Shown in pieces: positions 55,109 through 64,000 of a stretch of DNA of 64,000 nt. The notes beneath the pieces are model-generated. The model saw nothing but the letters and a program-made list of their open reading frames with translations. It had not been told where the DNA came from and made no database searches. The position numbers were made by a program, and so were the translations under genes. This stretch comes from Planctomycetales bacterium (GTDB lineage Bacteria; Planctomycetota; Planctomycetia; Planctomycetales; Planctomycetaceae), in contig JANQPT010000059.1 of NCBI GenBank assembly GCA_028285345.1, forward strand, positions 16,041 through 80,040, read 5' to 3'. How positions within the stretch are numbered: the first letter of the stretch is position 1; each line of letters starts with the position of its first letter.

Positions 55109-56039
55109 TCCCCGCAACCTGCGTCCCTCAGAACTCGTGCGGCTGATGAACTCCACACCGCTCGGGGAAGTCATCAGCGAACGGCAATTGTACCGCCACC
55201 GTTCCCGTGCGGGGTTTCGCATCGGCGACGACAAAGCGGTCGATCTGCTCAAATACATCGCCTGGCTGGTGCACCAGCGGAATACCTCTGAGCCGGAGCC
55301 CGACGGCGATCCGTATGCGACACTCAAGGACCGGGCCCGCGCCCGCAACGCGGCGCTCTCCCTGGCCGGGCGGGACATCGGTGAACTGCCGGCAGTCGTC
55401 GACCCGGACCGCAAAGCGCGCGCGGCCACTGACTTTCGCTATTTCTGCGAAGCCTACTTCCCACTGACCTTTCACCTGGCTTGGTCCTCCGACCACCAGA
55501 AGGTGATCGAGCGGATCGAGCAGGAGGTGCTTGAGGGCAGGCTGTTTGCCATGGCCATGCCGCGAGGGAGCGGCAAGTCGACGATCTCAGAATGCGCTTG
55601 CATCTGGGCCGTGCTATTCGGGCACCGGGAGTTTGTCTGCCTCATTGGCTCGGATGAAGGGCATGCCGTAGAAATGCTCGATTCCATCAAGATGGAATTG
55701 GACGGCAACGAACTGCTGCTGGCCGATTTCCCCGAGGTGGTCTATCCGGTTCATTGCCTGGACGGGATCGCCAATCGCTGCAGCGGGCAGCTATATCAAG
55801 GGGAACGAACTTTTATCAGCTGGACCGCCAAAGAGATTGTGCTGCCGACGATTCCCGAATCGAAGGCGAGCGGCGCCATCATCAAAGTGGGCGGCATCAC
55901 CGGTCGGATTCGCGGCATGAAGTACAAACGCTCCGACGGCCAGACGGTACGACCGTCGCTGGTCATCTTGGACAGGATGGATAGCCGTGTGGAACGGGTT
56001 GGCTTCGCGTGGGTGCGGGGAAGGGTCGTCGGGCGCTAA
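55098..56039 (+). pseudogene. Terminase large subunit, truncated after Walker B
   Basis: The N-terminal ATPase half of a phage packaging motor. An N-terminal extension is followed by Walker A MPRGSGKST (154-162), the adenine-motif region, and Walker B SLVILD with D292. Right after that Asp the protein loses similarity (RMDSRVERVGFAWVRG) and ends; the expected ILDDPQ/DE continuation and the whole RNase H-like nuclease domain are missing. The deletion or insertion junction is therefore at about 55972. It cannot package DNA. Confidence 0.8.
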
Positions 56040-56183
56040 GGTTCGAGATAACCGGGATGGCGGACCAATGGAGTAGACGTTGGCACACCGAGAATCATAA
56101 ACGAAGGAAACGACGTTGAAAAACCGAAAGGCCCGCCAACGCCGGTTCACCGATTTGTGATTCCCCTTCGTTGGTTGGGCGTT

Positions 56184-56909
56184 TCATCTCCGATAACTTT
56201 CCGTTCGTTCGCGTTCCGCGCCACAGGCGCAACGTTCCGAAACGGATTCTGTGATATCGTATACACCACCCCAATTTACGTAAGGATCGTGTGGAGTAAT
56301 GCACTCGGAGCTGATTGTAGACCGGTCGAGTTCTTTCCATTCATGGAATTCTTTGTTGCACACTTGACAGACGTGATTGACAACAACGTGTTCGTCCTCA
56401 CGTGTCATGTTGCATTTTTGACAGGTACATGGAATTGACCAATCATGTTCTTCGTCACGCGTGGCAGGGCAATTGCAGCAGACGCAACCATTCCATTCAT
56501 GTCCTTCGTTGCGCTTAGCGTGGCACCTGAAATATTGACACCGGCAACCACGCCATTTGTGGCGATTAAATGCACAAAGGAGTCCCGTTGGATTAACGGC
56601 AACACGTGCAAAGAGAGCAAGATAACCGGTTGCGACTGCGGCGACCGGGATGTAGAGCAAGTAAAACGGCAACGTTCGGTTCTCGCCGGGGCCACCATGA
56701 AGAGAACCGGCAATTACGAGGCCGATGATCGCGGCGATCGTGAGTACGCACCCATAGCCGCTTGATTCGGGGAAACAGTGATCTTTCGCGGCTTGAAAGA
56801 GGACTGCCAGAACAAGGGGGCCAAGGCAGAGGAACGCGGTTGCAGGAAGCGTGCAGTACCAGCGATATAGCGTGTCAATCTCATGGGGCCACATTGCAAA
56901 CGCCCTCAT
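56184..56909 (-). CDS. Membrane protein with Cys/His zinc-ribbon-like repeats
   Basis: About 241 residues (start at 56909 or 56894). Three hydrophobic helices (about 20-42, 52-74 and 85-107) are followed by a Cys/His-rich region of repeats with the pattern H-x-W-x(2,3)-C-x-C-x2-C-x3-R-x-E: HKWRGCRCQYFRC, HEWNGCVCCNCPATRDEE, HDWSIPCTCQKCNMTRED. These are probably zinc-binding units. The gene sits on the opposite strand in the gap where the rest of the terminase and portal genes would be expected, so it may mark the insertion that broke the phage. Function unknown. Confidence 0.65.
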   Translation of the reverse strand: MRAFAMWPHEIDTLYRWYCTLPATAFLCLGPLVLAVLFQAAKDHCFPESSGYGCVLTIAAIIGLVIAGSLHGGPGENRTLPFYLLYIPVAAVATGYLALFARVAVNPTGLLCAFNRHKWRGCRCQYFRCHAKRNEGHEWNGCVCCNCPATRDEEHDWSIPCTCQKCNMTREDEHVVVNHVCQVCNKEFHEWKELDRSTISSECITPHDPYVNWGGVYDITESVSERCACGAERERTESYRR

Positions 56910-57192
56910 GCGGTGTTGGGGAATAACCTGTTTATCTCTCAACCATCCACATTGAGAATACCCCCCGGTGGTCATGGCAGTCAATGTTACTCATGGAATC
57001 AAGATACATCGAATCCGCTGCGCGAATTGACCGAGCAATTCTTGCACGGCACACGGTCCGTTACAACGATCTCTGGAATTTCTCAAGAAACGTCCTCAAT
57101 CGCTTTACGAATAAACTTCTCCACCGGAAATAAGTTGATAGCAGACTTCGGCACTCCCCTAACCCCCTAATTTTTGAACGGGAGAACTTTGA

Positions 57193-57738
57193 ATGGGAAT
57201 CGGACTGACATTTGACGAGTTCGTGGAAGTGAAGCTGAAGCCGCCGGTTGGGGCGGACCAAGCGTTCCGGCAGGCAGCCGAGATGGAACGGGACGAGATG
57301 TTTCCGATGGCGACCGTCGCTGCCTCGCACCATCTTCGTTCTCGAGGCTACGACTGCCGGCCGGCAATGCTGGATGTGCTCGTCAAGAATGGCGTAGCCA
57401 CACCGTCTGAGCCGGACGTTTGGTCGCAGGCTGACGTAGATGCCGCTGCCGATCACTTCGAGGATTGCGAGATCTTCGTACCGTACGCTGCGATGTGCCA
57501 AGCCCTCGTCTGCCGCTACATGGACTTTCTGCGGCCTCTGCGCGAGGCTTCGGAACGTGAATCGCAGAAATACGGGCGACACGTGCCAGCGGACGACCAG
57601 TACTTCGTGATGCACCGTGTGCCGCCGCGCGGCATCACTGGCGATGACGGCAATTTGGTCGATATCACGCCGTCGCTGATTTCCTTCACGCTCTGTGACG
57701 ACATCCGGGAGAAACTCGAGCGCGGCGAGGAGGTGTAG
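57193..57738 (+). CDS. Hypothetical phage-type protein
   Basis: A 181-residue soluble protein (VEVKLKPPVGADQAFRQAAE; WSQADVDAAADHFEDCEIFV) with no recognised domain. GGGAGA precedes the ATG. The next gene starts directly at its stop codon, and GGAGG inside its last codons serves that gene, so the two are translationally linked. Confidence 0.6.
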   Translation: MGIGLTFDEFVEVKLKPPVGADQAFRQAAEMERDEMFPMATVAASHHLRSRGYDCRPAMLDVLVKNGVATPSEPDVWSQADVDAAADHFEDCEIFVPYAAMCQALVCRYMDFLRPLREASERESQKYGRHVPADDQYFVMHRVPPRGITGDDGNLVDITPSLISFTLCDDIREKLERGEEV

Positions 57739-58326
57739 ATGGTTGACACCAAGCGCGAAATCGAGTTCACCGCCGATCTGCTCGACTACGTCCGTCGGGT
57801 AGCGATCAAGGAAGCCAAAAAGAACTGCCCGGATTTCGTCATCTACGATGACGTCGCTCAGGAGGTCGTACTCAAGCTGCTTAGCAAACCGCCGAAGTAC
57901 GATCCGTCGAAAGGCGCCTCCGAAAAAACGCTGATCTACACCGCCGTGAAATATGCGGTTCTCAAGTACGCCGACAAGGAATTCCGGCATGCCAAGCGGT
58001 TCAAGCAGTCTGAAGATCGCCCGACGGCGCCAGAGCCATGCGACGATAATGCTCCGCGAAATCCCGCTTCCGCACAGCAGCGAGAGAATGTTGAACGCCG
58101 CGCAGCCGATTTAACGGCAAAAAGCTGGTCTACGGACGATGTCCTCGATTTCATCGACAGCGAGGAGAGCCGTGAGCTCTGCCGCACGCTCATCGAATGT
58201 GACGGCAATCTCAGCGAAGCCGCCCGGCGCATTGGCGTTTCCGAAGGAACCGTGCGTTACAGATTAAGGCTGCTCGCTCCGAAATTGCTGGCAGCCGGTT
58301 TCAATCCCTTCAGCAGCCAGGAGTGA
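57739..58326 (+). CDS. Sigma-70-like protein (phage-type), second copy
   Basis: A 195-residue protein with a sigma region 2-like part (DDVAQEVVLKLLSKPPKY, then GASEKTLIYTAVKYAVL) and a C-terminal region 4-like HTH (NLSEAARRIGVSEGTVRYRL). It may direct late-gene transcription of the element. It starts at the base after the preceding stop and overlaps the capsid gene region at its end. Confidence 0.75.
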   Translation: MVDTKREIEFTADLLDYVRRVAIKEAKKNCPDFVIYDDVAQEVVLKLLSKPPKYDPSKGASEKTLIYTAVKYAVLKYADKEFRHAKRFKQSEDRPTAPEPCDDNAPRNPASAQQRENVERRAADLTAKSWSTDDVLDFIDSEESRELCRTLIECDGNLSEAARRIGVSEGTVRYRLRLLAPKLLAAGFNPFSSQE

Positions 58327-58328
58327 CA

Positions 58329-59978
58329 ATGCTCGAAACCATCGACGAAATCCTGTTCACCGCCGGTTCCGTGGACATTCAAGCGGCCGGTCAAACGCAT
58401 CCCGAAGTTTCCATCCTGGCCTACTCCGGCGGTTTGATGACCGTTCCCGGTTGGGGGCCGGTCGTGATCGACTTGCACGGCATCGACATCTCCGCCGCAC
58501 AGGTTGGCATATTGGCCGACCATGACTCCTCACTCAAAGGTATCGTCGGGCACGGCCAGGCGACAGTTCACGACGGACGATTGATCGTTGCCGGAGCAAT
58601 CTCGCCCTCCAGCGAAGCGGCCCGGCAGATCATCGAACTCGCCAAGGGCGGTTTTCGGTTCCAAGCTTCCGTCGGTGTGACGCCCACCGACTACGAGCGC
58701 GTTCCGCCTGGCAAATCCATCGAGGCGAACGGCCGCACCATCAAATCTCCGGCGAGCGGCCTTCTCTTTGTGAAGTCCTCCACTCTCCGCGAAGTCTCCA
58801 TTGTCGCTATCGGCGCGGACGGGAGCACGTCTGTTGCGATTGCGGCATCCCAGAAGGAATCCCAAATGCCTGAAGAAACCATCACACCGACCGCCGAACA
58901 GATCCGTGAGCAAGCGGCCTCGGAAACGGAACGCATCACCGCGATCCGCCAAGTTTGCGGTGGCCGCTTTAGCGACATTGAGGCGACGGCCATCCGCAAC
59001 GGTTGGGATGTGCAGCAAACCGAACTCGCTGTGCTGCGCGAATCGCGTCCCAAAGTGCCGATCATTCATGCCCGCGACCACGCGCCGACGAACGCCACCA
59101 TCGAGGCGGCGATCCTATCGCACATGGGCTGCGAGGGATTGGCGGAGGAACAACTCGGTCCGCAAGCGATGCAGCAGGCCCGCGATCTGCGCTGTACGAA
59201 CTTGGTCGACCTCTGCCGCTACAGCCTGCAAGCCGACGGCCGCGAGGCGCCGCAAGGTCGCGAGGCGATGATCCAGGCCGCGCTGACGACTTATTCGCTG
59301 CCGGTCGCCCTCGGCAATGCAGCCAACAAAGTGTTGTTCGAGTCGTACGATGAAACGCCGGCCACATGGCGGGCATTCGCGGCGATCAAATCGGCCAAGG
59401 ATTTCAAGGATCATACCGGCGTCCGCCCAAGCGACACAGGTGATCTGTCCGAAGTGGCCAAGGGAGGCGAATTGAAGCATGGCAGCCTGGACGAATCAAC
59501 CTACACCTACTCGGTCGACACGTTCGGCAAAATGTTGTCCATTGACCGCCGCGACATCATCAACGACGACCTGTCGATGTTCGAGGATACGGCCCGCTCG
59601 CTCGGTCGGACGGCGATGCGGTCGTTGTCCGATTTGGTCTACAAAGTGCTGTTGGCCAACGCCGGGAGCTTTTTCGCCAGCGGCAACGGTAACTACGATG
59701 AGGGTGCCCCGACCGCATTGGATGCCGCATCGCTAGCCGTCGGCTTGGCCCGCATGATGGCGCAGCGCGACGACGAAGGCCGCGACCTCGACATCCGTGC
59801 TCGCACGTTGCTGGTGCCGTCGGAGTTGCAGCAGACGGCCAAGGAGCTGCTCCAGAGCGATTTTATCCAGCGGGCCAACGACGACACGCCGACCGGCAAC
59901 GCGCTCAAGAACGCCGTTTCCCTCGAAGTAGAACCGCGGTTGGCGTCGGAGTGTCGTCCGAGTCGAAAGACTTGCTGA
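58329..59978 (+). pseudogene. Prohead protease-major capsid fusion, C-terminally truncated
   Basis: A 549-codon fusion. Residues about 1-180 are an HK97-type prohead protease with H65 (ILADHDSS) and S114 (FRFQASVGV) as likely catalytic residues. A linker (about 185-250) follows, then a Mu gpT/HK97-like major capsid domain (about 255-545: RAFAAIKSAKDFKDHTGVRP, then LSIDRRDIINDDLSMFEDT). Recognisable capsid sequence ends near SLEVEPRLAS; the remaining residues are unrelated and the usual last 50 or so residues are absent. Truncation at about 59942 probably makes the capsid non-functional. Confidence 0.78.
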
Positions 59979-60159
59979 GGTCCTGGAGGTTTCTGCCCCA
60001 AGCTCGCGCATATCGGTCCGTTTGGATGCCATCAGGCGTCGCAGCTTGTCTCAAGTGAGTATGTGCGGTTTGGTCTGCTGGGATGTCGTTGGAAGTGGCA
60101 GCGCAACCAACAACGCAGAGTGCGAGTCCGTAGATGACGCCGCGTTGTGAGTAGCCCAT
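59905..60159 (-). CDS. Small putative lipoprotein, 3' end altered by the element boundary
   Basis: An 84-residue protein with a lipobox LCVVGC (C19) after a short signal peptide; GGAG precedes the ATG. Its last dozen codons run into the truncated capsid gene on the other strand, so the original C-terminus was probably lost when the element inserted or decayed. No function can be assigned. Confidence 0.5.
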   Translation of the reverse strand: MGYSQRGVIYGLALCVVGCAATSNDIPADQTAHTHLRQAATPDGIQTDRYARAWGRNLQDLSKSFDSDDTPTPTAVLLRGKRRS

Positions 60160-60492
60160 CGGTGACTCCGTTTACGTGGCTCTTGGGATTCCTTCTCCCG
60201 CGAGTGCAAAGGCGATCTGTTAGCTAAGATCGCAGCCCTATTTTGCTCATCGGACCTTTCGATCGTCAGAATTAGAATCACCATTAATTCCGCAAAACCT
60301 GACCTACACGACTCGGGTTGCCCATTCTGGCAGGTCTTTCTATCTCTCCTAAAGCGGCAGTGCTTCGCAGGCAGATGGCACATTATTTTCAGGTTTCCCG
60401 CGTCGAGCTTGGCGTTCAGCAGATTGTTCGCATGGTCGATAAACGTCGGTAGTCTTAATCATTCGAATTTCTGCAGGACAAGGTTGCTAGTC
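60160..60492. other. Intergenic region at the right end of the island
   Basis: No gene or RNA was recognised in these 333 bp. They separate the lipoprotein gene from the divergent Cys-rich gene, so promoters are expected here. Confidence 0.45.
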
Positions 60493-60843
60493 TTGAAACC
60501 GTTAATCCTCATAAGTTTGAGCTTCCTCGGACTCAACTTGATGTCCGACCAACTGCTTGCCGACGGATTTCTCTCAAAACTGAAGTCGAAGTGCCACCGC
60601 AACTGTTGTCCGCCTGACAATTTGGCGCGATGTCGACCGGAAGCACGCTGTTGCTCGCCTGATAAAGTTTGCTTCCGCGAGTGTGGCTGCCGGCCAGAAG
60701 CTCGATTTTGCTGCCCAGATCGTGTCTGGCGACGCTGCTGTTGGTATCCGCAGCCTCGCTGCTGCTGTCCTGAGTCTGTCTGCTGTGACCCAGAACCGAA
60801 TTGCTGCCAGAATTCACGGTATCAAGCGTTTTTGAAGCACTGA
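60493..60843 (+). CDS. Cys-rich secreted protein with internal repeats
   Basis: About 116 residues from a probable TTG start at 60493, which puts a signal peptide first (LILISLSFLGLNL, about 1-20). The mature part has roughly 24 Cys in under 80 residues, in a repeat like CRPEARCCSPDKVC / CRPEARFCCPDRVW / YPQPRCCCPESVCC. Such density suggests a disulfide-rich or metal-binding surface protein. No family recognised and the start is uncertain. Confidence 0.55.
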   Translation: MKPLILISLSFLGLNLMSDQLLADGFLSKLKSKCHRNCCPPDNLARCRPEARCCSPDKVCFRECGCRPEARFCCPDRVWRRCCWYPQPRCCCPESVCCDPEPNCCQNSRYQAFLKH

Positions 60844-60903
60844 CACTACAGCAAACTTTGAGCTAAGACGGTGTTGGCACTTCGCCTATGGAACGTCTGG
60901 CCG

Positions 60904-62158
60904 TCACGGCAAGTCATAACGAACGCTCATCTGAATCCGATTTGCCTCGCCCGAGTCACGATTCTTGTCGACTCGCTTGCCGTGTAAGAATTCGATTCCA
61001 GCGTAGACGCGATTGATCGGATTCCAGATTAAGTTAACGGCAATATATTCTGCGGAGCGCAGCGCGTCGCCTTCCTGCAGCGGAGTGTTATTCAGTCGAC
61101 CGAGGGAGTAGACCGCGGTTGAGGTCAGTTTCTCGGTCCAGCGAATCTCATAGCCGACAGTTGTAGCGAAGACGTCGATCAAATCAATCCCGCCACGATT
61201 GTTGGGCACGGCTTCGGTTACACCTCATTAAACCTCCAACTCCGTCTCCAAAGCTCGTTTGAGTGAGTATTTTGTGATTCTCGGCAAGTCGCCAAAACCC
61301 GCTCCAGACCAGGCCGTAGCCGGTATCTGTTGTGACATCATCATTGCGAGGTTGAAATCCCACGGTATGCAGAATTCCCGCGAATTGCAGCTGTAGATCA
61401 TCACCAACATATCGAATACGTGCCACAAAGTCCGGCAATGGCTCACGCTCTTCTCCGCGGAGGTCGAGTTGTGGCAACTCGTCTTCACGAGGAAAGATCA
61501 CACGCGGGTCTTCCACAGCCGCCGAGATGGAGAAATGTTCGTCGAGTTGTTTAGTCCAACGGATTTGTGCGCGCCGGGCCACCACAAATGCAATTGGGCT
61601 TTCAAAGTCCAGCGTCGTGGGAAGCGCCGCGATCTGGGTGTATGTGGTCCAGGTTTGCCCCACCGTCCACTCACCAAGCTCGCCGTACGCATGTCGCAGC
61701 CGCAAGGTGTCTCGTTCGCCGAAGAAGTCACCCTCTACGAAAATCTTAAGATCGCCGAATTCCGTCGGTGTATTGGCATCAATGTTAAGGCGCGTTTGCC
61801 GGGCGTGGAGTCGAGTATTTTGCCCCTCGCGCCCATCGGTGAATATTGTGACCGGATCGAAGTTGTCTTTGCTTTCGATCGGATCAAAGTCGTGGATGAA
61901 ATCCCCCTTCACATATCCACCAATTCTGAGAGAGAGGGCTGATTCGTTCTCGCGAAAGTCAGCGAGCACGACGCCTGAACCTGCCTCCGTTACCGCATCA
62001 AATTCGGCGGGAGTGTCAAGAACTGCCTCGCTTGACTGACGAGATTCGAGGTATTCGACCCTGGCCTTCAGTGCTTCGATTTCCGCGAAATAGTCTTGAG
62101 CACTTAGATTCGACGCGAAAACTGTCAAGAGACTGAGCAGGTAGAACAATCGCATCAT
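60904..62158 (-). pseudogene. DcaP-like outer-membrane porin gene with a frameshift
   Basis: The first frame (62158 down to about 61220) encodes a signal peptide (LFYLLSLLTVFASNLSA), a short coiled coil (EIEALKARVEYLESR) and a beta-barrel with alternating strands (LSLRIGGYVKGDFIHDF, LRLRHAYGELGEWTVGQTW) typical of DcaP/porin-type channels. After TSFGDGVGG it runs into a stop, while the last 100 residues (PNNRGGIDLIDVF, and YDLP at the end) continue in another frame from about 61212. A one-base frameshift at about 61210-61222 explains both. It may be a sequencing error, phase variation or a dead gene. Confidence 0.75.
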
Positions 62159-62358
62159 TGAAATCAGAAGACAATGAAGCGATGATTCAATCCACGCGGG
62201 TAAGACCACGTTTTTCTCCATCGCTCGGGCTCGAGTGTTCTTTGCGTCTCAGACGATTCGGTGTGACAGCGGCTTGACGTGGGGAGGGACAGCGAAAACC
62301 GTGGGGATCGCTCGGGGAGGAGATTCTGGGAGGAGATTCTAGAGTGCGGGAGTAAACC

Positions 62359-63570
62359 GTGGAATACGAAGTTGGACCTGGGGACGGGCTGATTGTTGCC
62401 ATCCTAATTCTGTTCTTGGGTCAGAATTTGACGAAAAAGGTAAGCTGGCTTCGCGAGTTCAACATTCCAGCGCCTGTGACCGGCGGTCTGATTTGTAGCA
62501 CGATCGTCGGACTGATCTATTGGTCAGGCGGACCACAAATCACATTTGACATGACGGTTCGCGACAATCTTCTGTTGGCTTTCTTTGCTACCATTGGGCT
62601 GTCTGCAAAGTTTTCGGTCCTCACGGAAGGCGGCAAAGCGCTGGCAATATTAGTCATTGTCTCCGCTGTGTTCTTGGTCGTCCAAGATGTTACGGGCGTG
62701 CTGCTCGTTTCGCTGATGGGACATCATCCTGGATACGGACTTTTTGGCGGTAGCATCTCATTCGCTGGGGGTTACGGGACCGCGATCGCTTGGGGCGACC
62801 TTGCAGCCGAAGCGGGACTGACGCATGCTCGCGAGGTGGGCATCGCTTGCGCCACATTTGGTCTGATCGCTGGGGGAATGATTGGTGGCCCTATCGCCAA
62901 GCGACTCATCCGAACACACGATTTGGACGTGACAGATTCACCGCCCGGCGAGCAGTCGGCGCGGGATTCGGATCACGCCCGACAGAACAACGGCCCGGTG
63001 TTGCGGGTGAATTCGGTGCTAGGCACGTTGCTGGCGATTGCGGTCTGTTTCGAGTTGGGAGATCTGGTGAACCGCTACCTGTTCTCTAAGGGAGTTTTGG
63101 TTCCCGGTTTTCTGACAGCCATGTTGTGCGGAATCCTGCTCACCAATCTTGCTGACTTTTTTCAGTGGCCACTTAATAGCGGTGCTATCAGTCTCACCAA
63201 CGACGTTAGTCTGCAGGTCTTCTTGAGTCTCAGCCTCATCAGCATTCAACTCTGGACTCTCGCCGCTGCGATCGGGCCGATCCTACTGATCTTGCTGGCT
63301 CAAGTGACGGTGATGACGGTATTCGCGATTTTTGTCGTCTTTAGAACAATGGGCAGAGACTACGATGCCTGCGTCATTGCAGCCGGATTCGCAGGTCTTG
63401 GATTGGGCGCCACACCAGTGGCGATGGCCAACATGGGGGCTATCACCGAGAAATATCGACCGTCACCGAAGGCATTTCTAGTGGTTCCGTTAGTCGGGGC
63501 GTTCTTCATCGACGTACTCAATGCCCTGGTCATCAAGTTCTTTATCACTCTCCCGATTATTTCCGGGTGA
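62359..63570 (+). CDS. gltS: Sodium/glutamate symporter
   Basis: Inner-membrane Na+/glutamate symporter of the GltS (ESS) family, 403 residues. It has about ten membrane helices in two inverted halves, with the GGSISFAGGYGTAIAWG motif in the first half and the matching GFAGLGLGATPVAMANM in the second; both are characteristic re-entrant regions. It starts with GTG, preceded by GGGAG. A hydrophilic loop (about 195-215) separates the halves. Confidence 0.93.
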   Translation: MEYEVGPGDGLIVAILILFLGQNLTKKVSWLREFNIPAPVTGGLICSTIVGLIYWSGGPQITFDMTVRDNLLLAFFATIGLSAKFSVLTEGGKALAILVIVSAVFLVVQDVTGVLLVSLMGHHPGYGLFGGSISFAGGYGTAIAWGDLAAEAGLTHAREVGIACATFGLIAGGMIGGPIAKRLIRTHDLDVTDSPPGEQSARDSDHARQNNGPVLRVNSVLGTLLAIAVCFELGDLVNRYLFSKGVLVPGFLTAMLCGILLTNLADFFQWPLNSGAISLTNDVSLQVFLSLSLISIQLWTLAAAIGPILLILLAQVTVMTVFAIFVVFRTMGRDYDACVIAAGFAGLGLGATPVAMANMGAITEKYRPSPKAFLVVPLVGAFFIDVLNALVIKFFITLPIISG

Positions 63571-63660
63571 GCGAGTTGAATATCAGCTTATTGGCTGTTC
63601 TTATGACTGGCACTGTTTCTTTTTGAATTTCTCAATACTGATTTTTGCTGGGGTTTCTCG

Positions 63661-63924
63661 ATGTCACACGAAAAGTTGTCAGTTTCGGAATTGATCAACT
63701 CCCTCAAGCAGCAGCGTGACGAACTGGCCCTGAAGATTCACCTTGGTGCGGCAGAGACAAAAGAAGAATGGGACAAAGCGACTGAGAAGTTGGACGAAAT
63801 GACGCGCGACTACGACCCGCTTAAAGAGGCCGTCGGTGAATCGGCCGAATCGGTCGGGGAATCCTTGAAACTGGTCGGGGAGGAAGTCCTGAAGAGTTTC
63901 AACCGCATTCGTCAAAGCTTGTAA
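63661..63924 (+). CDS. Small coiled-coil protein
   Basis: An 87-residue acidic, fully helical protein (LINSLKQQRDELALKIHLGA, then EEWDKATEKLDEM) that looks like a coiled coil, with a second helix at ESLKLVGEEVLKSFNRI. Related small proteins of unknown role occur widely in bacteria. It starts 90 bases after gltS. Confidence 0.65.
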   Translation: MSHEKLSVSELINSLKQQRDELALKIHLGAAETKEEWDKATEKLDEMTRDYDPLKEAVGESAESVGESLKLVGEEVLKSFNRIRQSL

Positions 63925-64000
63925 GAACGTCGGTTCATGGTGATCTCCTCTCTGCCGCAACTCGCCAGAAACACGCGCCGGTTTCAGGAAGTCGTGACGA

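Overview
This window looks like a chromosomal segment of a planctomycete (Planctomycetota). The evidence is the gene families: a DUF1501 protein with a Tat signal, a Tat-signal Gfo/Idh/MocA oxidoreductase, a secreted PQQ-like beta-propeller, a membrane Ser/Thr kinase with a C-terminal TPR-like tail, a MacA-type adaptor ending in EF-hands, and GC-rich DNA with AGGAG-type ribosome binding sites. No rRNA is present, so the assignment rests on gene content alone.

From 0.4 to 45 kb the window is mostly ordinary chromosome: a secreted GH20 glycosidase with a sodium:solute symporter; a three-gene MacA/MacB-like export operon on the minus strand; a receiver-only response regulator; a DUF1501 protein; several GT4-type glycosyltransferases; two tandem paralogous membrane TPR proteins; a PQQ-propeller protein; a yeast FCY1-type cytosine deaminase; a DUF4272 protein; a Tae4-like amidase; an oxidoreductase; acetolactate synthase; a Ser/Thr kinase; DNA polymerase IV; a Nif3-like protein; a DUF983 protein; an M28 peptidase with a PDZ domain; and asparaginyl-tRNA synthetase.

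The most interesting chromosomal locus is 34.5-39.9 kb. Three small helical proteins are followed by a 1376-residue membrane FtsK/SpoIIIE-type ATPase. All three small proteins carry the same spaced motif W-R-[DE]-[QE]-x4-F. I read this as a minimal, divergent type VII (ESX/WXG100-like) secretion module: three candidate substrates or adaptors and one EssC-like motor whose membrane hairpin sits between two long coiled coils.

From the initiator-type tRNA-Met at 45.4 kb to about 60 kb lies an accessory island. It holds an imperfect 81-bp direct repeat starting at the tRNA 3' end, a group II intron remnant, an IS5-type transposase fragment, an Asp-box propeller gene, a serine recombinase lacking its catalytic N-terminus, and a decayed tailed-phage-like element. 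That element contains two sigma-like factors, a ParB/Toprim (Spo11/TopoVI-A-like) fusion split by an ochre stop, an archaeo-eukaryotic-type primase, a Lys-rich HARE-HTH protein, a terminase truncated after Walker B, and a prohead protease-major capsid fusion truncated at its C-terminus. The phage genes are recognisable but the particle and mobility functions are broken.

The last 4 kb return to chromosome: a Cys-rich secreted protein, a frameshifted DcaP-like porin, a GltS glutamate symporter and a small coiled-coil protein. Two diverged copies of a 66-bp-core palindromic repeat lie at 30.5 and 33.6 kb.
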